DNA of 35,359 bases from Neobacillus vireti (GTDB lineage Bacteria; Bacillota; Bacilli; Bacillales; Cytobacillaceae), in the NCBI RefSeq assembly GCF_001026695.1, contig NZ_LDNB01000011.1:1-35359 (forward strand), given 5' to 3'. The translations under genes were made by a program, and so were the position numbers. How positions within the stretch are numbered: position 1 is the stretch's first letter; every line of letters begins with the position of its first letter. Below are positions 15,595 to 22,141 of the stretch, one piece after another. Under the pieces are notes generated by a model that had not been told where the DNA came from, made no database searches, and saw only the letters and a program-made list of their open reading frames with translations.

Positions 15595-16482
15595 ATGATG
15601 AATTTGAAATCAGGCAGTGTTGAGGGGTTTGAACAGTTTTCCCAATTTGAAAGTTTGAAAGAGTTTAATCATCATATGGAAATGTGGTTGCTGGAGCATA
15701 AGACCGATTTTTCAAAAGGGGAGCTGGTCGGATTAAAACGGCTGGTTCGTTTTGCTGCGAAAATCCCTGGCGTATGCAATGCCAAGATCGGCACGGTCTT
15801 AAAAGCGATTCATGATGAATACAACGATAACGGTATTTCCCGTTCTACGTTTAAACGGATGATTGGGAAGGCGAAAGATTTAGGGATTTTCGCTGTCTAT
15901 GAAACCGAACGGAAAAATGGTTCGCAGTCCAGCAATCTTTATGTATTTAATCGTTTTCCTGTAAGTGAACCACCCAAAAAGGAAACATTGAACCCCCTAA
16001 ATAAAACTACTAATCTTTTAAAAACTGAAAAAGATCAAAAGATAAAAAAACGTAAAGAAGAACCGTCTGAATTGGATCACACCTTTGTGAGCAACCGAGT
16101 TCCTAAGGACTTTGTCCAATTTGTTAAATGCTTTTTCGATGATGCCAAATTAATCGAAGACTATTGGCGGATGGTTCATATCATCTCGTTTGACTATAAA
16201 CTCCACGAAGAAACGGATGTCATCGTCGGTATCGCCATCGATGCCTTCAGACAATTAATCAGAAAACTGAAATTCACAAAAGTAGTCAGAAAGCCGATTG
16301 CCTACTTTTATGGGATTTTAAAAGAGAAGTTTTATCGGTATTATGATGAATGGATATATGAAATGAGCGATGAAGATCAACCCCGTCTTTATACTATTAA
16401 TGGAGAAACCTTTGAGTGGGATTGGTTGCACGGGGGAAGCCCGAGGATGGTGGGACAGGCTCCCTGCCTTGGTAAACTTTGA
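15595..16482 (+). CDS. Winged-helix protein, replication-initiator-like architecture
   Basis: About 295 residues from ATG 15595 (RBS AAAGGGTGG; an upstream in-frame GTG at 15577 overlaps it). The N-terminal half (about 35-125) looks like an HTH_36-type winged helix: KGELVGLKRLVRFAAKIPGV, IGTVLKAIHDEY, GISRSTFKRMIGKAKDLGIF, then a wing ending NGSQSSNLYVFNRF. A lysine-rich linker (140-165) leads to a helical C-terminal domain with VRKPIAYFYGILKEKFYRYY. The layout recalls plasmid or phage replication proteins and the chromosomal proteins of bacilli often annotated only as cytosolic HTH proteins. AAACGTTT-type palindromes lie on both sides, making them candidate binding sites. Confidence 0.72.
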   Translation: MMNLKSGSVEGFEQFSQFESLKEFNHHMEMWLLEHKTDFSKGELVGLKRLVRFAAKIPGVCNAKIGTVLKAIHDEYNDNGISRSTFKRMIGKAKDLGIFAVYETERKNGSQSSNLYVFNRFPVSEPPKKETLNPLNKTTNLLKTEKDQKIKKRKEEPSELDHTFVSNRVPKDFVQFVKCFFDDAKLIEDYWRMVHIISFDYKLHEETDVIVGIAIDAFRQLIRKLKFTKVVRKPIAYFYGILKEKFYRYYDEWIYEMSDEDQPRLYTINGETFEWDWLHGGSPRMVGQAPCLGKL

Positions 16483-16502
16483 TACACAGGCACCGATAAT
16501 TT

Positions 16503-16610
16503 AAAGGGCTATAAGTGACCGAAGTCGGAGAAATTGTCCAATTTGGGTAGCTTATAAGGGCTATAAGCTACCGGAGCCAGGGGAATTTTTCAAGTAGGGT
16601 AGCTTAATGT
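16503..16610. repeat. Degenerate 53-bp tandem duplication
   Basis: The unit AAGGGCTATAAG, then ACCG-AG, then GGGTAGCTTA occurs twice in succession (about 16503-16555 and 16556-16608). The unit boundary TAGCTTATAAGGGCTATAAG can form a hairpin. It follows the winged-helix gene directly. Confidence 0.6.
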
Positions 16611-16673
16611 CGTTTTTCAACAAGTTTCTTTCACTTTGGGCAGAGAAAATCCCCATTTAATCAGGTTTGCAGC

Positions 16674-16980
16674 GGATTTAATTAAACGCTTAATTGGTGT
16701 TGAGATCTAGTAGTCAGAACAAATTGGGAGACAAGTTTTTTCCCTGTTCCATGAATGAAAGCTTGATATACCAGGGATTCCAGCAAATTTAATTAAACGT
16801 TTAATTAGTTTTTTCAGTAGAGGGATCTGGTAGGAATTTGCCTGTTTAGGAAGGATAATGTCGAAAAGGCTAGAAATTTGATGTTTTAAAAAAGTCCTTC
16901 GTCAATTTTTTAAAAGGTAAGAGTGCACAAAGCTTTATCTATCAAGGTTAAGGGCATTTTTAATCAAACGTTTGATGGGT
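16674..16980. repeat. Three palindromes downstream of the winged-helix gene
   Basis: Cores are AAACGCTT at 16684, AAACGTTT at 16795 (perfect 18-bp TAATTAAACGTTTAATTA) and AAACGTTT at 16966 (perfect 14-bp ATCAAACGTTTGAT). They mirror the palindromes upstream of the gene (14957, 15141, about 15305). Otherwise 16483-17133 holds no recognised gene. Confidence 0.85.
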
Positions 16981-17133
16981 ATTTTATGTGGGGAAATGGG
17001 TCGAGATTTGTTTGCGGTGACGGTAAAGGGGCAGTTAGGCGGGGCGGTTTTGGAGAGGGCAAGGTACTTACCAAGCCACCCTGCACCGCTATGAGCAGAG
17101 TGGTCCACCCTTCAACGCAGCGAAATGGCTGGA

Positions 17134-17277
17134 TTATGATCTTGCATTCATCCGATTGGGCAGTTCCTGTATGGACTGGACCACTGCAGCTAGCTTGGAT
17201 TCAATCCGATAGAGCAGATAGAGGGTCACCACAATCGGGAAACCGACCTGGCTGATGAATGAAATGATTTCTTCCAC
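17134..17277 (-). CDS. YvrJ-family small membrane-associated protein
   Basis: 47 residues starting at GTG 17277 with AAGGAG upstream. It begins MEEIISFISQVGFPIVVTLY, giving one hydrophobic helix, followed by LLYRIESKLAAVV and IQELPNRM. This is the typical length and layout of YvrJ proteins, which in bacilli are usually encoded beside DUF2922 and DUF1659 proteins, as here. Function unknown. A terminator-like hairpin separates it from the DUF2922 gene, so its expression may depend on read-through. The plus-strand ORF over this region is only its antisense shadow. Confidence 0.85.
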   Translation of the reverse strand: MEEIISFISQVGFPIVVTLYLLYRIESKLAAVVQSIQELPNRMNARS

Positions 17278-17310
17278 GGGTATTCGCTCCTTTCTATATT
17301 AAATCGGATA

Positions 17311-17348
17311 GAAAGAAAAGGCCGGCAGCATCAATGCGAAACCGGCCT
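17311..17348 (-). terminator. Terminator-like hairpin between DUF2922 and YvrJ genes
   Basis: On the minus strand AGGCCGG (17348-17342) pairs with CCGGCCT (17325-17319) around a 16-nt loop, then TTTTCTTTC. It probably attenuates transcription entering the YvrJ gene. Confidence 0.7.
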
Positions 17349-17356
17349 CTTCCATA

Positions 17357-17574
17357 TTAAATAAGTTCGTAATCCGTTACATTACGTTCGATGATTCTCG
17401 CGCCTTTTACAGCTGCCAACTTACCGCTAGCCTTGTGAAAACTCCCGCTGCAATGATCTGCTCCATCGATATTTTCACTAGATCTTCATTAATCGGCTCT
17501 TTTGGATTATCGACTGAAATGCTTGCCGTCTTGCCAAATTCTGTGCCGAATTGTAATTCCAATGTTTTTGCCAT
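17357..17574 (-). pseudogene. DUF2922-family small protein gene with a one-base deletion
   Basis: The frame from ATG 17574 (RBS GGAGGTG) encodes MAKTLELQFGTEFGKTASIS, SVDNPKEPINEDLVKISMEQ and AAGVFT. It then runs out of frame at about 17432-17434. The remaining family sequence, SGKLAAVKGARIIERNVTDY, is intact one base over and ends at TAA 17359-17357. The total of 218 nt is one less than 73 codons. Restoring one A in ACAAGGCT gives a normal 72-residue protein. Either a genuine recent inactivation or a base-calling indel. The family has no known function. Confidence 0.85.
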
Positions 17575-17616
17575 TTCCTTCACCTCCAATCATTAAAATT
17601 CCACCAAGCTGGCCCA

Positions 17617-17835
17617 TTAAGCTAAAATCTCCGTACTGTCATTGCGTTCCACTTTATTTAGCGTGTCTTTGCAAAGGACAGAGATTGCATGTGCAGCTTG
17701 ATATAGCTGGTCAACCGTTGCTTCCTTCTTCACATTGCTAAATGTTTTAGCCTTGTAAAGTGGATTTCCTTCGTCATCCATCCCCGCTTCAAATACCAAG
17801 CGAAGCTTCGTTCCTAGTAATAATGCCGTTGCCAT
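17617..17835 (-). CDS. DUF1659-family small protein
   Basis: 72 residues from ATG 17835, with a strong AAAGGAGGT. It begins MATALLLGTKLRLVFEAGMD and continues GNPLYKAKTFSNVKKEATVD, QLYQAAHAISVL. This matches the DUF1659 pattern of a beta-rich N-terminal half and one helix. It is the promoter-proximal member of the DUF1659 / DUF2922 / YvrJ trio. The proteins are small, soluble or membrane-associated and of unknown role. Confidence 0.87.
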   Translation of the reverse strand: MATALLLGTKLRLVFEAGMDDEGNPLYKAKTFSNVKKEATVDQLYQAAHAISVLCKDTLNKVERNDSTEILA

Positions 17836-17888
17836 TGTTACAACCTCCTTTCACCTTCTATTTATGGTTTTTGAGGTGAAAGGACAGG

Positions 17889-18068
17889 GTGGAAGAGGAT
17901 AATTTTGTTAGTCTATTTATTTTAGAAGGAAAGATCAGTAACGGAAGCATCACCTATGTTGATGATACGGAGACAGCTTTAGACGGTGCCAATGTTTGCT
18001 TTTTTTACCGAATACTTCGGGGTCAAACCCCCACCCAGCTAAAGCTTAAAGCAGTAAAGTGTGAATGA
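17889..18068 (+). CDS. Doubtful 59-codon ORF, possible gene remnant
   Basis: The frame from GTG 17889 reads MEEDNFVSLFILEGKISNGS, then ITYVDDTETALDGANVCFFY. Its last third overlaps the repeat at 18019-18076, so at least the C-terminus is not ancestral. The first 40 codons look coding-like, but no family is recognised and the RBS (AAAGGA) is modest. It may be a broken gene start left beside the repeat. Confidence 0.25.
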   Translation: MEEDNFVSLFILEGKISNGSITYVDDTETALDGANVCFFYRILRGQTPTQLKLKAVKCE

Positions 18069-18076
18069 TAAACGGA
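18019..18076 (+). repeat. Direct repeat left of the two-gene unit
   Basis: It contains GGGGTCAAACCCCCA, then AGCTAAAGCTTAAAGCAGTA and a TGATAAACGGAG tail. A diverged copy in the same orientation occurs at 19838-19893 (GGTGTCAGACCCTCA, then TTAGCTAAAGTTAAAGCAGT). The two copies bracket the genes at 18248-19829. Confidence 0.65.
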
Positions 18077-18247
18077 GAGTTTGTCTCTCTGTTTTTTCTT
18101 CAATTTGCTAAAAATAAATTCCAGTGCCTAGAAAGGGATTAACAAATTTCGAAATAAGACGCTAGAAACATTGTTGCTGCTAAGGAACTATTTGTATAAT
18201 TGATAATAGGAAAAAGGGAATTTCTAAGAGAAAAGCTGGTGGTTATT

Positions 18248-19393
18248 TTGAGTTTTGAAGAATTACGTATGAGAAGACGGGCGCTAAGTGAACAGTCTGA
18301 AAAAACCCTTGAGAATATGGAGTTGATTGCAGCAGAGTCGAAAAGGGTCGCCAATCTTGCCCAAAGCTCCCAAATACTTATCGATAATTTGGAAAAGGAA
18401 TTTGAGTCGCAGACGGGACTTAATGGCAGGGATATCGGTTTTTTGTTTTTTGCAACGGCTTTACAATGTTTAAGACAATATCTATTAACAGGGTTTGAGG
18501 AGCGCCTGACTGATGATAAGGCAGCTAGGATAGTGAAAGGGAATGCTGTTAAGGAATCCAGCAATCGCCTGCATAAGTGGTATTGGCCATCTTTTGAGGA
18601 AATTAGTTTGAATCCTGTTCCGTATGATGCTCAATTCGGCAGTCCTAATTTTGGCTTAGGACTTAGCGGGAAATCCCATCGTTTCAAAACTCTGGGACAC
18701 GATCCGCTTCTTGGCTGGGTCTTTGGGACATCGAATATTGTGACAAGTACATTGACTGCATGGGATCTAAGTTCTTACCATATTAAAACAGGGATAACCG
18801 CACGAGGGGATTCTCGAGATAAAATTACCAATCGGGCCGATACATCCAAAGTATTTTATTATACTAAAGAGCGCTTGCTTAATGATGGAATCGAAGGGAA
18901 AATAGCTGTCGGTACGGCATTAATAAAACAATGGACCCACCTTAAATCTGATGAGTATTCAAAGGCGGGGATACCTGTTCCGATTATCAATACCGTTTCT
19001 CCTAATATGGCACAGAAATTGGCTGAATATGGGGTGGATATTGGTAATATTAAAACGGTAGGGAAGCAGGCTTCAATGGCCATCTTAATTAATACGATGA
19101 TTGCCATGATTCATGGGCTGTTTTTTGATCAGACAAAATACAATTCCTGGTCGGTTTATGAAGTGAAAACTAGAAAAATATTAAGCTATTCTAATGCAAT
19201 TGCCTCAGCTAGCAATGTCATTTATGTTGCAGCAAGTGCTTATGCCGGTAATGCAGAGGCGGTGCGAAAGTTAGATATTGGCGGTTTAATTGTCACGATT
19301 TACCGATTAGTTTCCGATATCAATTTTATCAACCAGGTCAAAGAGGAGTTTATTTTTGGTGGATTTAACAAATTAATTCAAGGGGAAGACTAA
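18248..19393 (+). CDS. Unrecognised protein, first gene of a two-gene unit
   Basis: About 381 residues from TTG 18248 (GGTGG upstream); TTG 18200 and ATG 18269 are alternatives. An N-terminal charged helix (FEELRMRRRALSEQSEKT to about residue 60) looks like a coiled coil. The middle holds GRDIGFLFFATALQCLRQYL and GHDPLLGWVFGTSNIVTS, TAWDLSSYHIKTG; the C-terminal half has hydrophobic helices (ASMAILINTMIAMIHGLFF). The His-Asp-Pro motif and Arg/His-rich region could be functional, but no family or catalytic set is recognised. It is not an obvious multi-pass membrane protein. The partner starts 22 nt downstream. The unit lies between direct repeats in an accessory region. Confidence 0.8.
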   Translation: MSFEELRMRRRALSEQSEKTLENMELIAAESKRVANLAQSSQILIDNLEKEFESQTGLNGRDIGFLFFATALQCLRQYLLTGFEERLTDDKAARIVKGNAVKESSNRLHKWYWPSFEEISLNPVPYDAQFGSPNFGLGLSGKSHRFKTLGHDPLLGWVFGTSNIVTSTLTAWDLSSYHIKTGITARGDSRDKITNRADTSKVFYYTKERLLNDGIEGKIAVGTALIKQWTHLKSDEYSKAGIPVPIINTVSPNMAQKLAEYGVDIGNIKTVGKQASMAILINTMIAMIHGLFFDQTKYNSWSVYEVKTRKILSYSNAIASASNVIYVAASAYAGNAEAVRKLDIGGLIVTIYRLVSDINFINQVKEEFIFGGFNKLIQGED

Positions 19394-19415
19394 CAATATT
19401 AAGGAGAGATTCTGA

Positions 19416-19829
19416 ATGGGTTTTAAGAGATTTCTAAAGAAGTCGCTAATTCCGGGGTATGACATTTATGATATTACAAAGAAAATAAAGGACAACGGAT
19501 TATCTGAAGGCATAAAGGAAAGATTCAGGGAAGATTTGGAGGATACTCCGGTTATCAGCCAAGTATATCAGGCAGGGAAGTATGAAGGGAAAAAGGAAGG
19601 CTATGTTCAAGCATCTTTCGAATATGAGAAAAAACTAATAAAACAGGCAGATACTTTTTTGAAACAGAAAAAGAACTTTGAATCGGAAAGAATGGAATAT
19701 GAACAGCTTTTGGATGAATACGAGAATTATATCACTGAAATGAGTAATCGAAATGACTTATCCGCTGAACAGAATCGTTATCTCCAAGAAATGATTCTGG
19801 TGGAGAGTGAACTAAAAAGGGCCATGTAA
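19416..19829 (+). CDS. Unrecognised coiled-coil protein, second gene of the unit
   Basis: 137 residues; ATG after AAGGAGAG. The N-terminal third reads MGFKRFLKKSLIPGYDIYDI and KERFREDLEDTPVISQVYQ, with an IPGYDIYD motif. From about residue 60 to the end the sequence is a charged heptad-type helix (ASFEYEKKLIKQADTFLKQK, then YEQLLDEYENYITEM). It is likely an elongated coiled coil that partners the upstream protein. The short spacing and matching RBS quality indicate one transcript. No family recognised. Confidence 0.8.
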   Translation: MGFKRFLKKSLIPGYDIYDITKKIKDNGLSEGIKERFREDLEDTPVISQVYQAGKYEGKKEGYVQASFEYEKKLIKQADTFLKQKKNFESERMEYEQLLDEYENYITEMSNRNDLSAEQNRYLQEMILVESELKRAM

Positions 19830-19837
19830 GGAATTCA

Positions 19838-19893
19838 GGTGTCAGACCCTCAATTAGCTAAAGTTAAAGCAGTAAATTGTAAAAGATAAAAGG
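19838..19893 (+). repeat. Direct repeat right of the two-gene unit
   Basis: Diverged copy of 18019-18076 starting 9 nt after the stop of the coiled-coil gene. It is followed by AAATAAGCAGCAAAAT and AGCTCTTACTTTTTT, a weak terminator-like run. A related AAATAAGCAGCAAAAT block is at about 21918. Confidence 0.6.
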
Positions 19894-20060
19894 AAAGAAA
19901 ATAAGCAGCAAAATGACAAAAAGTATGAGCAGCTTGTAGCTCTTACTTTTTTGAAGTAGTGGCGCCCAAGGAAGTGTTAGATTAGGGGGGAATAATCTCC
20001 GTATAGCCAACCTGGATTAAAGGAAAATTCCTTCTGAAAAAGTTCTGGTACCATAAAATT

Positions 20061-20640
20061 TCGGTGCACTGTCACTTCCCGAATTTTGCCGCAGATTGAT
20101 AGATTTTTAGGATAATATGCTAAAAAGAAACAGAGTGCCAGGCGCTATCCAAGGTACCATCTAGAGGTTCTCCTTTGGGTGATATTGATGATTAATTAAT
20201 CCGCACAAAATATAACTACTTGCCAGTTCTCGATATACTTTTTAGCGGTTTGAAGGTTTAAATATAGCAATAGTGCACGCTTTAGCCACTTTCAATCAAA
20301 CGTTTGATTTATTTTTCTGATGGGGATTGTATCGAGTGGTGTCATTTCTTTAAGAGACAAGGAAATCATGCTGGACCTGATTCAGAAAATAAACCAACAT
20401 TCGCTAATTTTTTTCAAATAATGGCGGGAAATCGTTTATCTTACTGGTTTCCACAGCCATTTAAATAAACGTTTGTTTAAGTGACAAAATTTTTGTCCGC
20501 TTAACCGCAATAATCCCTATGGGTTGCGGTTTTTAGCCAATTTAAATAAACGTTTGTATAGTTCTAGCCAATGCGAAAGTTGGTGAAAGAACACAAACTT
20601 TAAGGTTATCCATTTTTTTCAGCTAACGTTTGCGAATCCC
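20061..20640. repeat. Palindrome-array element, copy B (fused site 1/2)
   Basis: It begins with CGGTGCACTGTCACTTCCCG and matches copy A through its left part. It then has only three palindromes, at 20298, 20467 and 20548 (spacings 169 and 81 bp). The first site has the left flank of site 1 (CTTTCAATC) and the right flank of site 2 (GATTTATTTTTCTGATGGGG). The 81-bp unit between sites 1 and 2 is therefore missing exactly at the AAACGTTT core. The stretch 19894-20060 shows no gene. Confidence 0.9.
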
Positions 20641-20677
20641 AAATTAATGGCGATGGTGCCTGGCGCCATCCAGTTCT

Positions 20678-20904
20678 TTAGAACGTTAAATCATCATCTT
20701 GGAAGACTGATATACTGTAGTTCTTGTTTTCAATAATGACTGCAAAGTCCCATTTTGATGATCGGGAAAATCTTTAAGATTGTTTTCCCTAACAAAAACT
20801 GATTTTAAATTATCGACGTTTATTCCGCATTTGCTTGTATGAATGATCCCTTTATAATACCATTCAAGCCGACTTACTATATAATCGGCTGACTTTCCTT
20901 TCAG
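20678..20904 (-). pseudogene. Decayed cargo ORF of element B
   Basis: Homologous along its length to the ORF at 27630-27857. The frame reads LKGKSADYIVSRLEWYYKGI, then VDNLKSVFVRENNLKDFPD. It loses one base relative to copy C and continues one frame over as DFAVIIENKNYS to TAA 20680-20678. The start codon position is CTG (20904-20902) instead of ATG. Total length 227 nt, one less than 76 codons. No known family. It lies where elements A and D carry a different 64-residue gene. Confidence 0.7.
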
Positions 20905-21000
20905 AATCCCAGTGCTGTCACCGCCCGAAAACTTTACTTGAAATATTGTTTTTCGCGGCTATTTGCCTCCACTTTTCCATGTAAATCACCCATCTAAAAA

Positions 21001-21071
21001 AGTCCTTTTGAGGATTTGAACCTCAACTAAATATAAAAACCTATATGTGCTCCCGATTACACTAAAAGGAC
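21001..21071 (-). tRNA. Degenerate tRNA-like element
   Basis: On the minus strand a perfect 7-bp acceptor stem (GTCCTTT with AAAGGAC) encloses a 4-bp D-stem (GTGT / GCAC) with GGG in the loop. The T-arm has TGAGG-TTCAAAT-CCTCA, the canonical TTCAAAT loop. The anticodon arm is abnormal: ATATA pairs with TATAT around only six bases, GGTTTT, with no U33 at the expected place, and base 26 is missing. Discriminator T, no encoded CCA, then a T-run. It is either a tRNA pseudogene or a pseudo-tRNA of the kind described in Bacillus cereus. No amino acid is assigned. Confidence 0.55.
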
Positions 21072-21189
21072 ACGATAATAGTTTATATTTGAGCGTCTAC
21101 CATTTCCTTAAAGAGAAAATGAGATTAAATGTCGGCAGATTTAAAAATTATACTATGCCACTGCACGAGAAAGGATAAACTCTCAATAT

Positions 21190-21425
21190 GAATAAAAAAC
21201 CGAACATCCTAACCCTTCACTCGGTCCGGCTGGACGTGTCATGTTGTGGCATGACAACAGCGTTTTAATTATAAGGATCAACCACAAATCACCTTACGGG
21301 TTTTTATGCGTTACCTGTTCCCGGGAAGGAGGCAGTATGGCTCTCACAGACAAGCGAATTATCCGCACCTCTCGCCAGCCTCTTCGTGCACTGAACTCCC
21401 CTATATTCAGAGGTACCACCAATAA
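21190..21425 (-). other. Structured, GC-richer segment of unknown nature
   Basis: This 235-bp stretch is clearly richer in G and C than its surroundings. It holds several inverted repeats: GTCATG / CATGAC (21238-21255), GTCC / GGAC (21225-21236), and on the minus strand CCGGAC...GTTCGG followed by TTTTTT, ending near 21190 like a terminator. It could be a non-coding RNA transcribed leftward and read through from the gene at 21447. The plus-strand 90-codon ORF over it has no RBS and no coding character. No known RNA family was recognised. Confidence 0.35.
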
Positions 21426-21448
21426 AAAAAGCACCCCGATGGATGCTT
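21424..21448 (-). terminator. Intrinsic terminator of the 106-residue gene
   Basis: On the minus strand AGCATCC and GGGTGCT pair (one G-T wobble) around a 4-nt loop and are followed by T7. The stop codon of the gene overlaps the stem. Confidence 0.85.
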
Positions 21449-21767
21449 ATTCATACCCCATTCTTATATCATTTAATTCAGGATTGTCTACAACTCTAAC
21501 ATTTTCAATATAATCCCATTTTACTAGAAAATAATGTTTTATTTTTTCAATGTAGATTTTATCCAGCTTATTACCTTCACTATCTGCAATAATCTCCTCT
21601 TTGTAATTCCACTCTACCCATATTCCTATATTATCAACATCCATTAATTTTACAAGGTACAAATTATCTTCCTCTTTGTTGAAATAAAGACCCAAAGAAT
21701 TGTTTTTAGGGAAATCATTAATTAATTCTATTACTAAATAATGACCGATGTATTTTTCAAGTAACAT
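21447..21767 (-). CDS. Hypothetical 106-residue protein
   Basis: Begins MLLEKYIGHYLVIELINDFP after AAGGAGAATT. Acidic, strand-rich: EEDNLYLVKLMDVDNIGIWV, EWNYKEEIIADSEG, KIKHYFLVKWDYIENV. The alternating pattern suggests a small beta-barrel or immunity-protein-like fold, which is an inference only. It is a single gene with its own RBS and strong terminator. Composition resembles the chromosomal core, so it is probably expressed. No family recognised. Confidence 0.7.
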   Translation of the reverse strand: MLLEKYIGHYLVIELINDFPKNNSLGLYFNKEEDNLYLVKLMDVDNIGIWVEWNYKEEIIADSEGNKLDKIYIEKIKHYFLVKWDYIENVRVVDNPELNDIRMGYE

Positions 21768-22141
21768 TTGAATTCTCCTTTAATCTATTTTAATATACAA
21801 TTCGACAAAGGGAGATATTTTCCTTCTAATTGCGGGTAAGGATTTACACCTCATCCCGGTGCCTGTCATGCTCGAATAATCTTGTTTCACAGCATTGTTC
21901 CGCGGAAACAAGGAGAAAATAAGCAGCAAAATTAGGTAAAGTTAGAGTAGCTAAGGCTCTTACTTTTCCTAATTATTAGATCATTGATATAAACCATAAT
22001 AATGTTTCGGAGGGCTTTGAATTAATTTTTGATATGAATAGAGATAGCAATTGAATCGTAGTACAAAAAGTCGGCATAAGGGCTTTTTTGCTACTCTCAA
22101 TTAACAATAATATTCTGGAAGACTATGAATAAATTTGTAAA

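Noticed and set aside
14880..16980. Integrated plasmid origin with iterons and Rep protein
   Set aside because: The palindromes are not tandem iterons, there is no AT-rich DnaA-box cluster or partition gene recognised, and the winged-helix protein resembles chromosomal proteins of bacilli. Kept only as a binding-site hypothesis.
16923..17255. 110-codon plus-strand ORF
   Set aside because: It is antisense to the YvrJ-family gene, low in coding character, and starts inside a palindrome region without an RBS.
18200..18247. Longer start (TTG 18200) for the first gene of the two-gene unit
   Set aside because: No ribosome binding site precedes it, whereas TTG 18248 has GGTGG at suitable spacing.
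21290..21345. SRP RNA or riboswitch
   Set aside because: CCGGGAAGGAGGCAG recalls the SRP helix 8 sequence GGAAGGAAGCAG, but the flanking pairing and the second conserved loop are not found.
21241..21513. 90-codon plus-strand ORF
   Set aside because: No RBS, it runs into the antisense of the 106-residue gene, and it overlaps a structured segment better read as non-coding.
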